A stretch of DNA of 64,000 bases from Alphaproteobacteria bacterium (GTDB lineage Bacteria; Pseudomonadota; Alphaproteobacteria; ATCC43930; CGMCC-115725), in assembly GCA_028871055.1 (NCBI GenBank), contig JAGWON010000006.1, positions 1 to 64,000 on the forward strand. The letters run 5' to 3'. Below, one piece after another: positions 35,656 through 44,117 of this stretch (positions within the stretch are counted from its first letter, which is position 1; every line of letters starts with the position of its first letter). The notes beneath the pieces were generated by a model. It was not told the origin of the DNA, ran no database searches, and was given only the letters and a program-made list of their open reading frames with translations. A program made the position numbers and the translations under genes.

Positions 35656-36456
35656 ATGGTTGATATCGATTTTGCGCGCATGGCGCCGCCCAAAGGCGCG
35701 CGCGTCGCGGTGGTCGGCGCCAGCGGCGGCATCGGCCGCGCTCTGACAGAGGCAGCGGTCGACATCGGCCTCGATGTTGCGGCGCTCGACCTGCCGCGCT
35801 CGCTCGAAGAATTTCCACCCGCCGGCGTGAAGCTCGCGGTCGCGCTCGACGCCACCAAGGAAGCGCAGGTCGAGTCCGCCTTCGGCCGCGTCGGTCGCGC
35901 CTTCGGCGGCCGGCTCGACGGCCTGGTCAATCTTGCGGGGTTCCCGAACCGCCATGTGCCGTTCGACGAGCTGACGCTCGCCGAATGGCAGGAGACGGTC
36001 GATGGCAGCCTGAAGACCACCTATCTCTGCTGCCGCGCCGCGCTGTCGCTCTTGCGGGCCGCGGCCGATGCCGGGGGATCGCCGGCGATCGTCAACACCG
36101 CGTCGGGCCTCGCGGCGCGGCCATTGCCGGGGCTCTCGGCGTACAGCGCGTCGAAGGCGGGCGTCGCCAACTTCACCAAGACGCTGGTGCACGAGCTCGC
36201 GCCGCACATCCGCGCCAATACGCTGGCGCCCGGCGTGGTGCGCACCGCCTTCCACACCGGCGGCACCGGCCGGCCGTCGGATGCGCCCAACGCCAATCCG
36301 CGCGTCGACTTCGAGGGCTATGCGCGGCTGGTGCCGCTGGCCCGCGTCGCCGAGCCGGCCGACATGGTGGGGCCGATCCTGTTCCTGCTCGGTCCGGCAT
36401 CCGGCTGGGTCAACGGCCAGGTGCTGCACGTCAACGGCGGCGGCTTGATGCCCTGA
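35656..36456 (+). CDS. Short-chain dehydrogenase/reductase
   Basis: A 266-residue classical SDR with NAD(P) motif VVGASGGIGRA, LVNLAGFPN for the NNAG position, catalytic Ser in VNTASG, and YSASK (Tyr-x-x-x-Lys). The ending WVNGQVLHVNGGGLMP is the usual SDR tail. The substrate is unknown; the neighbouring aromatic-acid-type transporter hints at a catabolic role. The ATG at 35656 has GGGAGGA 5 bases before it. A terminator hairpin directly precedes this ribosome site. Confidence 0.9.
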   Translation: MVDIDFARMAPPKGARVAVVGASGGIGRALTEAAVDIGLDVAALDLPRSLEEFPPAGVKLAVALDATKEAQVESAFGRVGRAFGGRLDGLVNLAGFPNRHVPFDELTLAEWQETVDGSLKTTYLCCRAALSLLRAAADAGGSPAIVNTASGLAARPLPGLSAYSASKAGVANFTKTLVHELAPHIRANTLAPGVVRTAFHTGGTGRPSDAPNANPRVDFEGYARLVPLARVAEPADMVGPILFLLGPASGWVNGQVLHVNGGGLMP

Positions 36457-36506
36457 AAAGGGCGGTCTGGGTTGCGCTGGCCGCAACCAGCCTCGCCTTG
36501 CCGATC

Positions 36507-36520
36507 ATAAGCTTGCTTAT
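36507..36520 (+). promoter_or_regulatory. Operator-like palindrome at the marR start
   Basis: ATAAGC-TT-GCTTAT, a perfect AT-rich palindrome 12 bases before the marR ATG, overlapping a -10-like TTATACT. It fits autoregulation by the MarR protein of the marR-emrA-emrB operon. Confidence 0.6.
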
Positions 36521-36532
36521 TATACTCGTCGG

Positions 36533-37012
36533 ATGCCGACAATTCATGATTTCGAGCGCGCGTTCGGCTTCGTGCTCTATGAGGCGGCGCGGCTCTACGG
36601 CAAACGGTTCGACCACAAGGCGCGCGCCCTCGGCCTGTCGCGCGCGCAGTGCCATGTCCTGTTCCGTCTGGCGGTCAACGAAGGCGCCAACCAGGCGCGC
36701 CTCGCCGAGCTCCTCGAGCTCGAGCCGATCTCGCTGGCGCGCATGATCGACCGCATGGAAGAGGCGGGTTGGGTCGAGCGTCGCGCCGATCCGGCGGACC
36801 GGCGCGCGCGGCTGCTCTATTTGACATCCAAAGCGAAGCCGATCTTCGACCGCATCGTCGCGCTCGGCGCCGAGACGCGCGGCGAGGCGCTGACCGGCAT
36901 TTCGCCGGCCGACCGTGACCGGATGATCGAGCTGCTGACCCAGGTGCGCCGCAACCTGTCGGAGCGCGGCACGCTCGAGCCCGAACACAGCAACGCCGGA
37001 GAGCGCGCATGA
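36533..37012 (+). CDS. MarR-family transcriptional regulator
   Basis: A 159-residue winged-helix regulator: QARLAELLELEPISLARMIDRMEEAGWVERR for the recognition helix, and the wing DPADRRARLLYLTSKAK. It heads an operon with EmrA- and EmrB-like efflux genes and overlaps the emrA start as ATGA. It is therefore probably a drug- or phenolic-responsive repressor of that pump, like EmrR in E. coli. A palindrome lies directly upstream. Confidence 0.92.
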   Translation: MPTIHDFERAFGFVLYEAARLYGKRFDHKARALGLSRAQCHVLFRLAVNEGANQARLAELLELEPISLARMIDRMEEAGWVERRADPADRRARLLYLTSKAKPIFDRIVALGAETRGEALTGISPADRDRMIELLTQVRRNLSERGTLEPEHSNAGERA

Positions 37013-38085
37013 GTCCCGACACGCGCGGCGCGTTGCGCCTCGGCCGCGAGCCGATGACGGCGCGTGTCCGCCACTGGGTCCGCCGGCACGCGCCGCAATG
37101 GCGCCTGCCGCTGCTGCTCGCCGGGCCGATCCTGGTCCTGCTCGTCGCCGCCTGGCTCTATGTGACCGCCGGCGCCTCCATCTCGACCGACGATGCCTAT
37201 GTCCAGGCCGACAAGGTCACGGTGAGCGCCGACGTTCCGGGCCGCGTCGTCGCCGTCGCGGTCCGCGACAATCAGCTCGTCCACGCCGGCGACGTGCTGT
37301 TCCGCCTCGACGACCGGCCGTACCGCATCGCGGTCGAGCGCGCCCAGGCGGCGCTCGCGAGCGCGCGCCTCAAGGTGCGCGAGGCGCTCGACAATCTCGC
37401 CTATCGCCAGCGCGAGTTCGATCGCCAGCAGCGGCTGTTCGCCAGCCACGTCACTTCGCAGGCCAGGCTCGACGAGGCGCGCAACGCGCTCGACGTCGCG
37501 CGCCAGCAGGCCGCCAGCCTCGCGCCGCCCGGTCCCGGCGACGACGCCAACGCCATCGACGCCGAGGTCGAGCATCATCCGCTGGTGCTGCAGGCCAAGG
37601 CGGCGCTCGACCAGGCGGAGCTCGACCTGTCGCACACCGTGATCGAAGCGCCGCTCGACGGCGTCGTCACGCGCGTCGCCAGCCTGCCGGTCGGCCAATA
37701 TCTCAATACCGCGACGCCGGCCTTCGCGCTCGTCGCCAGCCGGCAAATCTGGGTCGAGGCCAATTTCAAGGAAACCGACCTGACCCACGTCCTGCCGGGC
37801 GATCGGGCGACGGTCGACGTCGACACTTATCCCGACAAGACCTTCACGGGCCATGTCGAGAGCCTCGGCCCGGGCACCGGCTCCGAGTTCTCGGTGCTGC
37901 CGGCGCAGAACGCCACTGGCAACTGGGTCAAGGTGGTACAGCGCATTCCGGTCCGGGTCGTCATCGACAACGCCGATGCCAACCATCCCCTGCGCGCCGG
38001 CATGAGCGCCGAGGTCGAAATCGACACCGGCTATTCGCGGCTCTTCGGCTGGACCAAGCCGCCGCAGGCGGCCGCGCAGCACTAG
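37009..38085 (+). CDS. emrA: EmrA/HlyD-type membrane fusion protein
   Basis: A 358-residue periplasmic adaptor: one N-terminal membrane helix (LPLLLAGPILVLLVAAWLYV), the lipoyl half motif ISTDDAYVQADKVTVSADVPGRV, a coiled-coil hairpin (residues about 100-200), then VEANFKETDLTHVLPGDRATVDVDTYP typical of EmrA. It bridges the EmrB pump to an outer-membrane channel. The ATG at 37009 overlaps the marR stop; an internal ATG 17 codons later is an alternative. Confidence 0.92.
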   Translation: MSPDTRGALRLGREPMTARVRHWVRRHAPQWRLPLLLAGPILVLLVAAWLYVTAGASISTDDAYVQADKVTVSADVPGRVVAVAVRDNQLVHAGDVLFRLDDRPYRIAVERAQAALASARLKVREALDNLAYRQREFDRQQRLFASHVTSQARLDEARNALDVARQQAASLAPPGPGDDANAIDAEVEHHPLVLQAKAALDQAELDLSHTVIEAPLDGVVTRVASLPVGQYLNTATPAFALVASRQIWVEANFKETDLTHVLPGDRATVDVDTYPDKTFTGHVESLGPGTGSEFSVLPAQNATGNWVKVVQRIPVRVVIDNADANHPLRAGMSAEVEIDTGYSRLFGWTKPPQAAAQH

Positions 38086-38121
38086 GCGAAGGCCTGCCAT
38101 GCGGACCCGCATTTTCTCCAT

Positions 38122-38183
38122 CGTCATTCCCGCGCAAGCGGGAATCCAGGGGCTTCCGGACCCTCGCTTTTGCGGGGGTGACG
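38122..38183. repeat. Dispersed double-hairpin repeat (family A)
   Basis: GTCATTCCCGCGCAAGCGGGAATCCAGGG then CCCTCGCTTTTGCGGGGGTGACGG, inserted between emrA and emrB inside the operon. Confidence 0.8.
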
Positions 38184-38202
38184 GAAAAACGGGCGTGCTC
38201 TG

Positions 38203-39732
38203 ATGTCGCCCGCTGGCGAGGGCCCGGTCGTCAATCGCAGCCTGATCACGATCTCGATCATGCTGGCGACGCTGATGCAGGCGCTCGACACCACGATCGC
38301 CAACGTCGCGCTGCCCGACATGCAGGGCAGCTTCGCCGTCGCGCAGGACCAGGTTGCCTGGGTGCTGACGTCGTACATCGTCGCCGCCGCAGTCGCGACG
38401 CCGCTCTGCGGCTGGCTCGCCATGCGCTACGGACGCAAGTGGCTGTTCCTCGTCTCGGTCGCCGGCTTCACGGTCGCCTCGGGGTTGTGCGGTCTCGCCG
38501 GCAGCTTGGCGCAGATGGTGATCTATCGGCTGCTCCAGGGCATCTTCGGCGCGGCACTGGTGCCGCTGTCACAGGCGGTGCTGCTCGACACCAATCCGCG
38601 CGAGAAGCACGGCCAGGCGATGGCGCTGTGGGGCGCCGGCATCATGCTCGGTCCCATCCTCGGGCCGACGCTCGGGGGCTGGCTCACCGATACCTACAAC
38701 TGGCGCTGGGTGTTCTACATCAACCTGCCGGTCGGCATCCTCTGCTTCCTCGGGCTGCTGCTGTTCCTGCATGAGACGCCGACCAGCCGCAGCCGGCCGT
38801 TCGATTTCTTCGGCTTCGTCATGCTGAGCATCGCGGTCGGCGCGGCGCAGATGATGCTCGATCGCGGCGAGCTCAAGGACTGGTTCGGCGCGACCGAGAT
38901 CCGCGTCTACTTCGGCCTGATCGTGGCCGCGTTCTGGGTGTTTGTGATGTGGACGGCGATGGCCGATCACCCGTTCTTCAACCGCGCGCTGCTCAAGGAC
39001 CGCAATTTCGTCGCCGGCTGCATCTTCATCGCGGTGATCGGCGTCGTGCTCTATGGCACGCTGGCGCTGCTGCCGCCGTTCCTCCAGACCCTGATGGAAT
39101 ACCCAACGGTGACCACCGGGCTGCTGCTGGCGCCGCGCGGCGTCGCCACCATGATCGGCATGCTGATCGTCGGCCGGCTGTCGGGCAAGGTCGACACGCG
39201 GTTGATGCTGCTCTTCGGCTTCGGCGCCACGTCCTATTCGCTCTGGCAGATGAGCCACTTCGACCTGCAGATGGACTGGTGGCCAGTGGTGACGACCGGC
39301 CTCGTCCAGGGATTCGGCCTCGGCTTCCTGTTCGTGCCGCTGACAACGATCGCCTTCACCACGCTCGACCCGCGCCTCCGGACCGAGGCGGCCGGCATCT
39401 TCAGCCTGATCCGCAACGTCGGCGCGTCGATCGGCATCTCCTTCGTCGAGACCGAGCTGGCGCGCGGCATCCAGGTGAGCCACCAATCCTTCGCCGCGGT
39501 GATGACGCCGTTCAACCGCGCGCTGACGAATCCCCAGGTCCAGGCCTATTGGAACATCCACGACACGGCCGGCCTCGCCGCGCTCAACGCCGAGGTCAAC
39601 CGCCAGGCGGTGATGCAGGCCTACATCAACGACTTCATGCTGATCATGCTGATCGCGCTGGCGTCGGTGCCGCTGCTGTTCCTGCTGCGCAAGGCCAAGC
39701 CGCCGCCCGGCGCGGCGCCGGCATTGGAATAG
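38203..39732 (+). CDS. emrB: DHA2-family multidrug efflux MFS transporter (EmrB type)
   Basis: A 509-residue, 14-TM drug:H+ antiporter. Motifs: LMQALDTTIANVALPDMQGSF (TM1, DHA2 hallmark LDTTIVNVALP), WLAMRYGRKWLF (motif A), RLLQGIFGAALVPLSQ (motif B) and GAGIMLGPILGPTLGGWLTD (motif C). With EmrA it forms a tripartite efflux pump. The start codon lies just past the dispersed repeat that separates it from emrA. Its stop directly abuts the stop of the next, opposite gene. Confidence 0.93.
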   Translation: MSPAGEGPVVNRSLITISIMLATLMQALDTTIANVALPDMQGSFAVAQDQVAWVLTSYIVAAAVATPLCGWLAMRYGRKWLFLVSVAGFTVASGLCGLAGSLAQMVIYRLLQGIFGAALVPLSQAVLLDTNPREKHGQAMALWGAGIMLGPILGPTLGGWLTDTYNWRWVFYINLPVGILCFLGLLLFLHETPTSRSRPFDFFGFVMLSIAVGAAQMMLDRGELKDWFGATEIRVYFGLIVAAFWVFVMWTAMADHPFFNRALLKDRNFVAGCIFIAVIGVVLYGTLALLPPFLQTLMEYPTVTTGLLLAPRGVATMIGMLIVGRLSGKVDTRLMLLFGFGATSYSLWQMSHFDLQMDWWPVVTTGLVQGFGLGFLFVPLTTIAFTTLDPRLRTEAAGIFSLIRNVGASIGISFVETELARGIQVSHQSFAAVMTPFNRALTNPQVQAYWNIHDTAGLAALNAEVNRQAVMQAYINDFMLIMLIALASVPLLFLLRKAKPPPGAAPALE

Positions 39733-40188
39733 TCAGGCGCGCGTCAGCGCCGCGCGGAACGCGCGCGGATCGAAATCCGCGGCGCCTTCCGGGCCCTCGC
39801 GCTTGACCGGCAGATCGAGCCGCGCCGCCGCCAGCAGCGCGGTCTCCGACAAATCGCTCGCGCTCTCGGTTTCGAGCGCCACCCGCGCCAGCGACGGGCT
39901 CTGCGCCAAGAGCCGGAACAGCGCGGTGACGCGCAGGAACAGCGCCAGCGTCACCGGCACGCTGGTGCCGAGCTCTTCGGCGAAGAGGTCGAGTACCGCG
40001 CGCGTGTCGATCTCGGGCTCGGCCGGCGCCGGCGCGTCGCCGCCGGCGTCCGCGTTCTCCTCCGGCGGCGGCATGGCGGCCCGAAGACGGTCGAGATACT
40101 CGCCGAACACGAACACCGCCGAGGCGAGCAGGTCGGGCTCGACCGGCGGCACCCGCGGCGGCATCGGGAAGGGGAGAACCTCGTTCAT
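39733..40188 (-). CDS. Uncharacterised protein downstream of EamA gene
   Basis: I do not recognise this 151-residue protein. It has a Pro-rich start (MNEVLPFPMPPRVPPVEPDL), a short helical region (ASAVFVFGEYLDRLRAAMPPP), an acidic Ala/Pro linker (about residues 45-65) and a C-terminal helical half (SVPVTLALFLRVTALFRLLA and ETESASDLSETALLAAARLD). No membrane helix or cysteine is seen. The ATG at 40188 overlaps the EamA stop as ATGA, so it is cotranscribed with that transporter. It converges on emrB with no intergenic base. Confidence 0.65.
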   Translation of the reverse strand: MNEVLPFPMPPRVPPVEPDLLASAVFVFGEYLDRLRAAMPPPEENADAGGDAPAPAEPEIDTRAVLDLFAEELGTSVPVTLALFLRVTALFRLLAQSPSLARVALETESASDLSETALLAAARLDLPVKREGPEGAADFDPRAFRAALTRA

Positions 40189-41102
40189 CCGTCCGTCTCG
40201 GCCGGGACCGGCACCGCCGATGGCGTGCGGTTGACCAGCCAGATGCCAACGCCCACCAGCGCCACCGCCGCCACGAGCAACGCCGATAGCGGCTCGCCGA
40301 GCAGCGCGCCGCCGGCGATCAGCCCGAACAGCGGCGTCAGGAACGAGAACGCCGACAGCTTGAATACCGGATAGCGCGCGATCAGGCCGAACCACGCGAG
40401 ATAGGTCACGAACGCCACCACCACGGTCTGGAATCCGAGCGCCGCCCATACCGGCACACTGGGCGCGAACACGCCGCGCTCGCCGAGCAGCGGCGACAAG
40501 ACAAGGAGAATCACCGCCGAGCCCGCAAGCTGGTAGAACAGCGCGCGATGGGCGCTGATCCGCGCCAGCCGGGTCGCCTTGATCACCACCGTCGTGGTGC
40601 CCCAGAACACCGCGCCGAGCAGCACCATGGCGTCGCCCAGGAGTTCGCGATGAGTCGGTAGGCGCAGCGCATCGGCGAAGGCGAGGGCGATGCCGGCGAA
40701 GGCGGAGACCAGGCCAGCGACGTGGATCGGCCGCAGCCGCTCGCCAGGCACGAAAAGATGCGCGCCGATCGCCACCACGAACGGCGCGGTGTAGAGGAAG
40801 AGAACCGCGCGCGAGGCGTTGGTGTAGACGATGCCGCCGAACACGAAGATGAACTCGGCAGCGAACATCGCCGCGATCAGCGCGCCGAGCGCAAGCGTGC
40901 CGTCGCGCCGGAACAGCGGGATTCCACGCGCTGCCGCCCACAGCCAGAGCAGCACGGCGGCACCGGCCGAGCGCAACCCAGCCTGCAGCACCGGCGCTAT
41001 GCCGCCGTCGGCGACCTTGATCGCCACCTGGTTGAGGCCCCACAACGCGCAGAGCAGCGCCATCAGAGCGATCGCCCCGGTATCGAGCCGGTTATGCTTC
41101 AT
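40185..41102 (-). CDS. EamA/DMT-superfamily transporter
   Basis: A 305-residue, ten-TM permease with the two EamA repeats (ALMALLCALWGLNQVAIKVA near the start; ALLGAVFWGTTTVVIKATRL near the middle). These proteins export amino acids or metabolites; the substrate here is unknown. It starts at ATG, 13 bases after the GlcG-like gene stop, and ends overlapping the next small gene. Confidence 0.9.
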   Translation of the reverse strand: MKHNRLDTGAIALMALLCALWGLNQVAIKVADGGIAPVLQAGLRSAGAAVLLWLWAAARGIPLFRRDGTLALGALIAAMFAAEFIFVFGGIVYTNASRAVLFLYTAPFVVAIGAHLFVPGERLRPIHVAGLVSAFAGIALAFADALRLPTHRELLGDAMVLLGAVFWGTTTVVIKATRLARISAHRALFYQLAGSAVILLVLSPLLGERGVFAPSVPVWAALGFQTVVVAFVTYLAWFGLIARYPVFKLSAFSFLTPLFGLIAGGALLGEPLSALLVAAVALVGVGIWLVNRTPSAVPVPAETDG

Positions 41103-41115
41103 CGCGGCGCTGCGC

Positions 41116-41556
41116 TCACGCGGGCTCGCCGGTATCGGGCGTCAGCCCCGCCGCCTTGATGCCGGCGACGGCGCAAGCCTCGTCGTTGTCCGAGGTGTCG
41201 CCGCTGATGCCGACCGCGCCCAGGATCTCGCCGGCGCCGTCGCGGATCAGCACGCCGCCCGGCACCGGAACCAGGCGCCCATCGAACACCGCCGACAGCG
41301 CCTGGATGAAATGCGGCGCGACCGGCACGCGACGCGCGAATTCGCGCCCGCCGAAGCCCATGCCAAGGCAGCCATACGCCTTGCCGAAGGCGATCTCGAA
41401 CCGCATGATCGACGTCTTGTCCTCGCGCTTGAAGACGACGACGTGGCCGCCGGAATCCAGCACTGCGACGGCGAGCGGCTTGAACTTCTGACCGCGGCCG
41501 TGCTCCAGCGCCTTGTCGGCGATGATCGCGGCCTGGGCCAGCGTGACGTTGCTCAT
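41116..41556 (-). CDS. GlcG/HbpS-family (DUF336) protein
   Basis: A 146-residue protein with MSNVTLAQAAIIADKALEHG at the start and GGVLIRDGAGEILGAVGISG near the end, the typical GlcG/HbpS/PduO-C-like heme-binding fold. Members act as accessory heme-binding or ligand-binding proteins; this one's ligand is unknown. The ATG at 41556 is preceded by GGAGGGAG; the tracked start at 41742 runs through a repeat. It heads a small operon with the EamA transporter. Confidence 0.85.
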   Translation of the reverse strand: MSNVTLAQAAIIADKALEHGRGQKFKPLAVAVLDSGGHVVVFKREDKTSIMRFEIAFGKAYGCLGMGFGGREFARRVPVAPHFIQALSAVFDGRLVPVPGGVLIRDGAGEILGAVGISGDTSDNDEACAVAGIKAAGLTPDTGEPA

Positions 41557-41635
41557 TGGAATCTCCCTCCCGTTTTCGAGCCAAGGATCGCTATGATAGA
41601 GGCTGGGCGCGGCGAACGGAACGCGCCAATCCGCC

Positions 41636-41714
41636 GTCATGCCCGGACTTGTTCCGGGCACCCACGTCTTGAAGAAAGTCGTGGATGGCCGGGTCGAGCC
41701 CGGCCGTGACAACC
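41636..41714. repeat. Dispersed palindromic repeat (family B)
   Basis: TCATGCCCGGACTTGTTCCG...CACCCACG then GTGGATGGCCGGGTCGAGCCCGGCCGTGACAACC, between divergent genes and only 26 bases before the next ATG. Confidence 0.8.
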
Positions 41715-41740
41715 ACAAAAAGTCGGGGGAAGAAAAACGC

Positions 41741-42733
41741 ATGCCGAAGTTGCAGATGACGCTCGCCTGCTGGGACTATGACCGCACCAAGGCGCTGGCC
41801 GACGGCACGGTGCAGCCCGAAGGCATCGAGCTCAACGTACTGCCGCTGGTCGTGGAAGAAACCTTTTGGCGCATGCTGCGCCACCGCGAGTTCGACGCCG
41901 CCGAGCTGTCGCTGTCGTCCTACTGCGTGTCGCTGATGAAAGAGCACCAGGACTTTGTCGCCATTCCGGTGTTTCCCTCGCGCATGTTCCGCCATTCCTG
42001 CTTCGCCGTCTCGGCCAAGAGCGGCATCCGCGAGCCCAAGGACCTCGCCGGCAAGCGCATCGGCAATCCGGAGTACCAGCTCACCGCCATCGTCTGGATG
42101 CGCGGAATATTGCAGGACGAATACGGCGTCGATCCGGCGGGCTGCCGGTATTTCACCGGCGGCGAGGAGGAGCCCGGTCGCGAGGAGAAGCTGAAGCTCG
42201 ACCTGCCGGCGAAGTTCAAGGTCACGCCGATCGGTCCGACGCAGACGCTGTCGCGCATGATCGCGGACGGCGAAATCGACGCGATCTATGCGCCGCGCCT
42301 GCCCTCGACCATCCACACCGAGCCCGACAAGGTGAAGCGGCTGTTTCCGAACTACGTCGAGGTCGAGCAGGCCTATTTCCGCAAGACCAAGATCTTCCCG
42401 ATCATGCACGTCATCGCCTTGCGCCGCGACCTCTACGAGGCCAACCGCTGGATCGCGATGTCGCTGATGAAGGCCTTCGTCGAGGCGCAGAAGCGCACTT
42501 ATGCCGATCTCGAGATGATCGCATCGCAGAAGACCATGCTGCCGTGGCAGAGCGCTCATCTCGAGGAGACCAAGCGCGTCATGGGCAAGGAATGGTGGCC
42601 CTACGGCCTCGCCGCCAACCGCCACACGCTCGACACGTTCCTGCGCTACCACCACGAGCAGGGATTGTCGCAGCGGCGCCTCGCGCCCGAGGAGTTGTTC
42701 GCGCCCGAAACCTTCGAGGCGTTCAAGATTTGA
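41741..42733 (+). CDS. 4,5-dihydroxyphthalate decarboxylase-like / periplasmic-binding-fold protein
   Basis: A 330-residue protein of the family usually annotated as 4,5-dihydroxyphthalate decarboxylase or NMT1/THI5-like binding protein: MPKLQMTLACWDYDRTKALADG, FDAAELSLSSYCVSLM, DLAGKRIGNPEYQLTA. It has no signal peptide, which argues against a transporter component and for a cytoplasmic enzyme or sensor. Most family members have never been tested. I start at the ATG at 41741 after the repeat. The neighbouring sorbosone dehydrogenase-like gene is separated by another repeat. Confidence 0.75.
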   Translation: MPKLQMTLACWDYDRTKALADGTVQPEGIELNVLPLVVEETFWRMLRHREFDAAELSLSSYCVSLMKEHQDFVAIPVFPSRMFRHSCFAVSAKSGIREPKDLAGKRIGNPEYQLTAIVWMRGILQDEYGVDPAGCRYFTGGEEEPGREEKLKLDLPAKFKVTPIGPTQTLSRMIADGEIDAIYAPRLPSTIHTEPDKVKRLFPNYVEVEQAYFRKTKIFPIMHVIALRRDLYEANRWIAMSLMKAFVEAQKRTYADLEMIASQKTMLPWQSAHLEETKRVMGKEWWPYGLAANRHTLDTFLRYHHEQGLSQRRLAPEELFAPETFEAFKI

Positions 42734-42768
42734 GCGCTTGCGCCGGCCGAGCCGAATAGAAATTCATC

Positions 42769-42848
42769 GTCGTTCCCGCGCAAGCGGGAACCCAGGAGCG
42801 GGCGACGTGCGTTTGCTCTGGACCCCCGCTTCCGCGGGGGTGACGACG
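42769..42848. repeat. Dispersed double-hairpin repeat (family A)
   Basis: GTTCCCGCGCAAGCGGGAAC then CCCCCGCTTCCGCGGGGGTGACG, 10 bases before the next start codon. Confidence 0.8.
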
Positions 42849-42857
42849 AAAAGGGGC

Positions 42858-44117
42858 GTGATCGCGTTGAAAGCTCGCACGCTCAGTACCGGTTTTGCCC
42901 TGCTGGCCTTCGCCATGTTGGTAAGCAGCGGAGCGGCCTGGGCGCAGGCGGACCGGCCCGGCGCGGTCCACCGCATTTCACCCGACCTGCCGCCGCCTTA
43001 CGCGACGCCGCCAGCCGCGAATCCGCCGCGCCTCGTGCGGCAACCGCCGGACGTGAAGCTCGCGGCGCCGCCCGGCTTCACCCTCAGCGCCTATCTGACG
43101 GGGCTGGTCCGGCCGCGCGTGCTATGCGCGGCGCCGAACGGCGACATCTTCGTTGCCGAGAGCGCCGCCAACCGCGTCAGTGTCGTGCGCGCGCCCGCCG
43201 GCGCGGCGCAGGCGAGTCAACACGAGGTCTTCGCCCGCGACCTCGACCGGCCGTTCGGCATCGCGTTCTATCCGCCGGGTCCGAACCCGCGCTGGGTCTA
43301 CGTCGCCAACCAGAGCTCGCTCGTGCGCTTTCCCTATCGCAGCGGCGACGTGCATGCGAGCGGGAAGCCGGAGATTGTGGTGCGCGAGCTGCCGGCGGGC
43401 GGCCACTGGACGCGCGCCCTCGCCGTCGCGCCCGACGGCAAGCATCTGCTGGTTAGCGTCGGCTCGGCCAGCAACGACGCCGAAGCCGGCATGGCGCTCG
43501 AGGCCGACCGCGCCGACATCCTCGAGTTCGATCCCGACGGCAGCCATAAGCGGATCTACGCCGCGGGCCTGCGCAATGCCTCCGACATCGCCTTCGATCC
43601 GGCCTCGCACGCGCTCATCGCCGTGGTCAATGAGCGTGACGGTCTGGGCGACAACCTGCCGCCCGATTACCTCACCCGCGTCAAGCCCGGCGGCTTCTAT
43701 GGCTGGCCGTGGTACTACATCGGCGACCATCCCGATCCCCGCCACCGCGGCGCCCATCCCGAGCTTGCGTCGTCGGTGGTTGCGCCGGACCTCCTGATCC
43801 AGGCGCATTCGGCGCCGCTTGGCGTCGCGATCTACGACGGCAATCAGTTTCCGGCCGCGTATAAGGGCGATGCCTTCGTCGCGCTGCACGGCTCATGGAA
43901 TCGCGCCGCGCGCACCGGCTACAAGATCGTCCGCGTGCGGATGAAGAACGGCGCGCCGACCGGCGCATACGAGGACTTCGTCACCGGCTTCCTGCTGCCG
44001 GACGGCGAGGTTTGGGGCCGGCCGGTCGGCGTCACCGTCGCGCGCGACGGCGCGTTGATCTTCAGCGATGACGGTTCGGGCACGCTCTGGCGCGTCGCCT
44101 ATACGAGCCGGCGCTAG
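42858..44117 (+). CDS. Sorbosone dehydrogenase-like (PQQ-type beta-propeller) exported protein
   Basis: A 419-residue exported protein with a signal peptide (FALLAFAMLVSSGAAWAQA) and the six-bladed propeller pattern of L-sorbosone/soluble glucose dehydrogenases: FTLSAYLTGLVRPRVLCAAP, NGDIFVAESAANRV, and the ending AYKGDAFVALHGSWNR...GRPVGVTVARDGALIFSDDG. It probably oxidises a sugar aldehyde or lactone precursor in the periplasm with PQQ, but the substrate is not known. I take the GTG at 42858; a TTG at 42867 is an alternative. Its stop shares CTAG with the convergent fadB-like gene. Confidence 0.85.
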   Translation: MIALKARTLSTGFALLAFAMLVSSGAAWAQADRPGAVHRISPDLPPPYATPPAANPPRLVRQPPDVKLAAPPGFTLSAYLTGLVRPRVLCAAPNGDIFVAESAANRVSVVRAPAGAAQASQHEVFARDLDRPFGIAFYPPGPNPRWVYVANQSSLVRFPYRSGDVHASGKPEIVVRELPAGGHWTRALAVAPDGKHLLVSVGSASNDAEAGMALEADRADILEFDPDGSHKRIYAAGLRNASDIAFDPASHALIAVVNERDGLGDNLPPDYLTRVKPGGFYGWPWYYIGDHPDPRHRGAHPELASSVVAPDLLIQAHSAPLGVAIYDGNQFPAAYKGDAFVALHGSWNRAARTGYKIVRVRMKNGAPTGAYEDFVTGFLLPDGEVWGRPVGVTVARDGALIFSDDGSGTLWRVAYTSRR

